Part shown: positions 33,207-36,728 of the stretch, piece after piece | Position numbering within the stretch: position 1 is the stretch's first letter | Layout: every line of letters begins with the position of its first letter | Assembly (NCBI GenBank): GCA_947565985.1 | Contig: CANOID010000014.1 | Location: 1 to 36,728, forward strand | DNA length: 36,728 nt | Direction of reading: 5' to 3' | Source of the DNA: an uncultured Lachnoclostridium sp. | Lineage (GTDB): Bacteria > Bacillota > Clostridia > Lachnospirales > Lachnospiraceae | Notes under the pieces: model-generated | Databases searched by the model: none | Told to the model about the DNA's origin: nothing | Seen by the model: only the letters and a program-made list of their open reading frames with translations | Translations under genes and position numbers: made by a program

Positions 33207-34520
33207 TTACATCATTGTGCTAAAACCACTGGTAGGAATAAAAGCTGGTGCTGCAGCAGTACCACCAGTTACAGCAGAAGCAGATATAGTACCACCAGAC
33301 GACACTTGTGCATTAGAAACAGCATCAGCTACACCAGATACCATTTCATATGTTGTACCTGCAAATTCACTATTTTCTAAAAATTGTTCCAAATTTTCTT
33401 TTATTGCCTCTTTCTTCATTATATAGGCAGCTTGGATAGCCGTGTTTGCAGTTATATTGCTATTTCCTGCAATACCTGAAGCAGAGGAACTTCCACCACT
33501 CTTTATATACTTTATCTGTGCTTTTAAATAGTCCATGTCAGCTTTTAAAAGCTCCATATCCTCTTCTTTGCGGTGAGCTTTTTTAACAATTTTTCTGTAT
33601 TCAACAGATATCTCATCCTGACTGCCATAATCTTCAGCCGCCTCTTCCTGCTTCATATGTGCTAACTTTACTTTAGCTATACGTACCATTTTTCTTGCAT
33701 GAGTTTCTGCCATAGCTATTTCATTTGAATCATACTTTCCACTTGCGCCTTTTCTTCTTATACTTGCTAAGGCATTTTTAGCCTTAAATACAGCATTGTC
33801 TGCTTGGGTAACACTTTTTGCTTTAGAAATTGTTCCAGAAATTCTTTTAAATTGGTACCTTAATGGTTTTTTTGCCTTAGCCTTTTTTTCATTGTTGGCT
33901 TTATTGCGTTCTCTTGCTCTTTTCATGCTTTCTAAAAGGCTGTTCATATGGTCAATATCGCTTTCATTAAAGCCATATGACCTGCTTCCTTTCTTTTTTT
34001 CTTCTTCTTCAAGCAAAGCAAGTTCCTCATCAGTCAGTGCATCACCAAATAAAACTGTTTGGTCCTTTGAAGAGTTGACATCTGATGTTGTCTGTTGTCC
34101 CTGTGCATTTTGTGCTTGCTGCTGACTGTAGGCTGTCTGTTGCCCATATGCTGCCTGTGCCGCATTATAGGCATTCTTATATCCCGGCACTGTGCTTGGC
34201 ATAGGCATACCATTACTCTTTGGCGTTTCTTCAGATGTCATCCAATTTTCTACATCATTTTGGTTGACGATAGAAGAAAGTCTGTCAAAACCTTCTGGCA
34301 ATGAGTATGCCCTGCTGCCCATGCCCGGAATGCTGTTGTTAGCTGGTGGAACAACACTGTTTCTTGCGGCAGGATTATTTCGTGCCAAAGCACTGTTTCT
34401 TGCTGCCTGCGTCCGTTCTCTGTCTCTGGCAGAAAGAGCCCGCCCTTGGTTTCCAAAATTACCATCCGTGGCCATATATCCTCTCATAAGCAACTCCATT
34501 TCCTTATATACCGCAATCAT
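33207..34520 (-). CDS. Uncharacterised basic coiled-coil protein
   Basis: Not recognised. 437 residues from the first ATG; an ATG at 34487 has GGAG 6 bases upstream and may be the true start, and another at 34475 follows AGAGG. There is no signal peptide or membrane helix. The N-terminal 100 residues are Asn/Arg/Ala-rich and probably disordered, then a Gln/Ala stretch (about 117-145) and an acidic patch ('LTDEELALLEEEEKKKGS'). A long, very basic helical region (about 183-341, many Lys/Arg/Ala, 'KAKAKKPLRYQFKRISGTIS') follows, then a Gly/Ser/Thr/Ala-rich tail ending 'IPTSGFSTMM'. It is a lone gene with its own terminator and, as described separately, a sigma-28-like promoter. A structural or DNA/RNA-contacting role is conceivable but nothing shows it. 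Confidence 0.75.
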   Translation of the reverse strand: MIAVYKEMELLMRGYMATDGNFGNQGRALSARDRERTQAARNSALARNNPAARNSVVPPANNSIPGMGSRAYSLPEGFDRLSSIVNQNDVENWMTSEETPKSNGMPMPSTVPGYKNAYNAAQAAYGQQTAYSQQQAQNAQGQQTTSDVNSSKDQTVLFGDALTDEELALLEEEEKKKGSRSYGFNESDIDHMNSLLESMKRARERNKANNEKKAKAKKPLRYQFKRISGTISKAKSVTQADNAVFKAKNALASIRRKGASGKYDSNEIAMAETHARKMVRIAKVKLAHMKQEEAAEDYGSQDEISVEYRKIVKKAHRKEEDMELLKADMDYLKAQIKYIKSGGSSSASGIAGNSNITANTAIQAAYIMKKEAIKENLEQFLENSEFAGTTYEMVSGVADAVSNAQVSSGGTISASAVTGGTAAAPAFIPTSGFSTMM

Positions 34521-34626
34521 CTCATAGCATACGACTATATAGATAAATGCTTCAATAATAATAAAATCCGTTAAAAACTACAATTAAACAAAAACGTAAG
34601 ATAAAAAATAGGTGTAATTGTCTTAT

Positions 34627-34654
34627 TTATCGGCAATTATTATTATTTTATTTA
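34627..34654 (-). promoter_or_regulatory. Sigma-28 (SigD/FliA)-like promoter of the coiled-coil protein gene
   Basis: On the minus strand an exact GCCGATAA (34627-34634) is preceded, after 16 bases, by TAAA (34651-34654). The motility sigma factor of Bacillus and relatives recognises TAAA, about 15 bases, GCCGATAT. Transcription would begin near 34620, giving a 5' UTR of about 100 bases. The surrounding DNA is so A/T-rich that TAAA means little, but the GC-containing octamer is unlikely by chance. Confidence 0.6.
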
Positions 34655-34680
34655 ATGCATTTATACAGTTACAACAAAAA

Positions 34681-36669
34681 TTAACAAACCACTGCACCTG
34701 ATGGCATACTTTTTTCAGGGGTCATCAGTGCAAGTCCGCCTTTGTTATCTTCTGCACAAAGAAGCATACCCTCTGACAATACTCCAGCGAGTTTGGCTGG
34801 TTTAAGGTTGACTAGCACCATTACCTTTTTGCCAACCATTTCTTCTGCTGTATAATACTGTTTTATTCCTGATACAATCTGCTTTACCTCGCTGCCAATT
34901 TTAACTTTTGAACAAAGAAGTTTTCTGGACTTTTTAACTTCTTCACAGGCAATAATTTCGCCAATCTGGAATTGCATTTTTTCAAAGTCTTCAAATGTTA
35001 TCTCAGCTTTAGGTTCAATATCCATTACCTCTTCATACTCTTTAACTGTATCTTCTGTGCTATTTTCTACTGACTGTACAGCAGTGATTTCTTCTGCTTT
35101 GGCAATAACATCTTTAATATCCTGTCTCATAAACAGTATTTCAGGTTTGTCTGTAACTTTAGTTCCTGACATATATGTGCCAAATGTCTTTATATCATCA
35201 AAGCTTTTTTTCTGTGCATTAAGTTGTGTAAGTATTTTTTCTGTAGTTTCAGGCATAAATGCTTCAAGAAGACTTGCACCAGATACAATGCTTTCTATAA
35301 GGTTATAAAGAACTGTGGAAAGCCTGTCTTTTTTGCTTTCGTCCTTGCCAAGTACCCAAGGCTCCGTTTCGTCAATATATTTATTACATCTTTTAAAGAT
35401 AGCAAGCACCTCTGAAATTGCGTCAGAAACACGCAATGCGTCCATCTTTGTAATTACTTTTTCTGGTGCAGCAGTTACTAGTGTTTTCAATTCTTCATCT
35501 ACAGGCTCTATAACTCCTTTGTTTTCTGCCACTCCATCAAGATATTTATTAGTCATGGAAATTGTCCTGTTTACAAGGTTCCCAAGTGTATTGGCAAGGT
35601 CAGAATTAACTCTTTCAGCTATAAGGTCCCATGATATTACACCATCGTTTTCAAATGGCATTTCGTGGAGTACAAAGTAACGTACAGCATCTACACCAAA
35701 TATTTTTACAAGGTCATCAGCGTATATTACATTTCCTTTGGATTTACTCATCTTACCATCATTTTGTAAAAGCCAAGGGTGTCCAAATATCTGTTTTGGC
35801 AATGGTAAGTCAAGTGCCATAAGCATTATTGGCCAATAAATTGTGTGAAAACGCAGTATATCTTTGCCTATAAGATGTAGGTCGGCTGGCCAGTACTTTT
35901 CAAAGAGGTCTTCTCCGTTTTCCAGTGCATTGTTACCATCTGTATCATAGCCAAGCCCTGTAATATAGTTGCTAAGTGCATCTATCCACACATAAACAAC
36001 GTGTCCTTCGTCAAAGTCAACAGGAATGCCCCACTTAAATGAAGTACGTGATACACATAAATCCTGAAGACCCGGAAGCAAAAAGTTATTCATCATTTCA
36101 TTTTTACGTGATTCTGGCTGTATAAATTCAGGATGTGTCTTAATGTGCTTGATAAGCTTGTCTGTGTATTTGCTTAATTTAAGAAAATATGCTTCTTCTT
36201 TTGCAGGTTGGCACTCTCTGCCGCAATCAGGACATTTACCATCTACAAGCTGTGAAGAAGTAAAAAATGATTCACATGGAGTACAATACATACCTTCGTA
36301 AAATCCCTTGTATATATCCCCCTGCTTGTATAATTTCTTAAAAATTTTTTGAACCTGTTTTTCGTGGTATTTATCTGTAGTGCGTATAAATTTATCATAT
36401 GATGTATTCATTAAATCCCATATACTTTTTATCTCGCCTGATATATCATCGACAAATTTTTTAGGGTCAACACCCGCTTCTGCTGATTTAATCTCAATTT
36501 TCTGTCCGTGTTCATCTGTACCAGTCTGGAAACGTACGTCATAGCCCTGCTGCCTTTTAAATCTTACAATACTGTCTGCAAGAACTGCTTCATATGTGTT
36601 GCCGATATGTGGCTTGCCTGAAGTATATGCAATCGCTGTAGTTAAATAGAATTTTTTCTTTTCTTTCAT
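34681..36669 (-). CDS. metG: Methionyl-tRNA synthetase
   Basis: This 662-residue cytoplasmic enzyme charges tRNA-Met. It has the class I 'KPHIGN' motif at 19-24, a zinc knuckle with 'CTPCESFF' and 'GKCPDCGREC', and 'GKMSKSKGNV' (KMSKS). The C-terminal EMAP-II-like tRNA-binding OB domain (about 555-662) reads 'FQIGEIIACEEVKKSRKLLC' and 'MVGKKVMVLVNLKPAKLAGV'. Length and order are those of the bacterial dimeric form. The ATG at 36669 follows GAGGT. It appears complete and conserved, and marks core chromosome at the right end of the window. Confidence 0.97.
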   Translation of the reverse strand: MKEKKKFYLTTAIAYTSGKPHIGNTYEAVLADSIVRFKRQQGYDVRFQTGTDEHGQKIEIKSAEAGVDPKKFVDDISGEIKSIWDLMNTSYDKFIRTTDKYHEKQVQKIFKKLYKQGDIYKGFYEGMYCTPCESFFTSSQLVDGKCPDCGRECQPAKEEAYFLKLSKYTDKLIKHIKTHPEFIQPESRKNEMMNNFLLPGLQDLCVSRTSFKWGIPVDFDEGHVVYVWIDALSNYITGLGYDTDGNNALENGEDLFEKYWPADLHLIGKDILRFHTIYWPIMLMALDLPLPKQIFGHPWLLQNDGKMSKSKGNVIYADDLVKIFGVDAVRYFVLHEMPFENDGVISWDLIAERVNSDLANTLGNLVNRTISMTNKYLDGVAENKGVIEPVDEELKTLVTAAPEKVITKMDALRVSDAISEVLAIFKRCNKYIDETEPWVLGKDESKKDRLSTVLYNLIESIVSGASLLEAFMPETTEKILTQLNAQKKSFDDIKTFGTYMSGTKVTDKPEILFMRQDIKDVIAKAEEITAVQSVENSTEDTVKEYEEVMDIEPKAEITFEDFEKMQFQIGEIIACEEVKKSRKLLCSKVKIGSEVKQIVSGIKQYYTAEEMVGKKVMVLVNLKPAKLAGVLSEGMLLCAEDNKGGLALMTPEKSMPSGAVVC

Positions 36670-36687
36670 TAACTTTACCTCACTCGT

Positions 36688-36693
36688 ATTATA
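36688..36693 (-). promoter_or_regulatory. -10 element upstream of metG
   Basis: An exact TATAAT on the minus strand lies 18 bases before the metG start codon. No clear -35 lies 17 bases further up. The short leader leaves no space for a T-box here, unless a longer transcript starts outside the window. Confidence 0.45.
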
Positions 36694-36728
36694 TAGTAGT
36701 AGTGTTTATAGACCCTCTCCAAGGTCTT

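Noticed and set aside
36670-36728. T-box leader for metG
   Set aside because: The visible leader has no T-box sequence and a -10 element lies only 18 bases before the gene; anything further upstream is outside the window.

Overview
The window looks like a low-GC Clostridia chromosome, most likely Lachnospiraceae. This is judged from protein style: ROK glucokinase, GPH-type sugar transporters, a BofA/YaaL pair, a dockerin protein, large serine recombinases and AraC regulators fused to GH39-like domains. Nearly everything right of position 2027 is on the minus strand; the only plus-strand host gene is the yaaL-like gene. I found no rRNA, tRNA or CRISPR array, and no gene-free stretch longer than 300 bases.

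Left edge (1-4720): the end of an integrative element, with the tail of an Rpn/PD-(D/E)XK nuclease-transposase gene and a complete large serine recombinase. The element abuts a Tad pilus ATPase gene (tadA/cpaF) that is cut off just after its conserved 'RMRP' segment, so the recombinase probably inserted the element there. Reading away from the junction come tadZ/cpaE and the prepilin peptidase tadV/cpaA with a good sigma-A promoter. tadB, tadC and pilin genes are not in view and may lie beyond the other end of the element. A bofA-like gene and a divergent yaaL-like (DUF2508) gene follow.

Centre (5217-23727): a sugar and plant-glycoside catabolic locus. In transcription order it holds a PLP aminotransferase-fold enzyme (CobD/HisC-like), an AraC regulator fused to a GH39-like domain with an altered acid/base site, a Gfo/Idh/MocA oxidoreductase, two genes matching the alpha and beta subunits of C-glycoside deglycosidase, a second TIM-barrel epimerase-like protein, a second Gfo/Idh/MocA oxidoreductase, a GPH transporter, the decapitated remnant of a second GPH transporter, a large GH106-like glycosidase, a GH43 enzyme broken by a perfect 76-bp inverted repeat, a GH3 beta-glucosidase and a ROK glucokinase. 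The proposed flow is: import the glycoside, trim O-linked sugars with the GH enzymes, oxidise the C-linked sugar at C3, cleave the C-C bond with the alpha/beta pair, restore the sugar, then phosphorylate glucose.

Right part (23882-36669): a two-gene secreted operon behind a consensus sigma-A promoter encodes a 1752-residue M60 metallopeptidase with a dockerin and, overlapping by 4 bp, a secreted protein with a cohesin-like N-terminus and two Fn3 domains. Then come a nitrate/sulfonate-type ABC transporter, an unrecognised coiled-coil protein behind a sequence resembling a sigma-28 (motility) promoter, and methionyl-tRNA synthetase.

Most worth following up: the C-deglycosylation locus and its glycosidase-derived sensor, the 76-bp inverted repeat inside GH43, the serine-recombinase junction in tadA, the dockerin/cohesin-like pair, and the possible sigma-28-controlled unknown protein.
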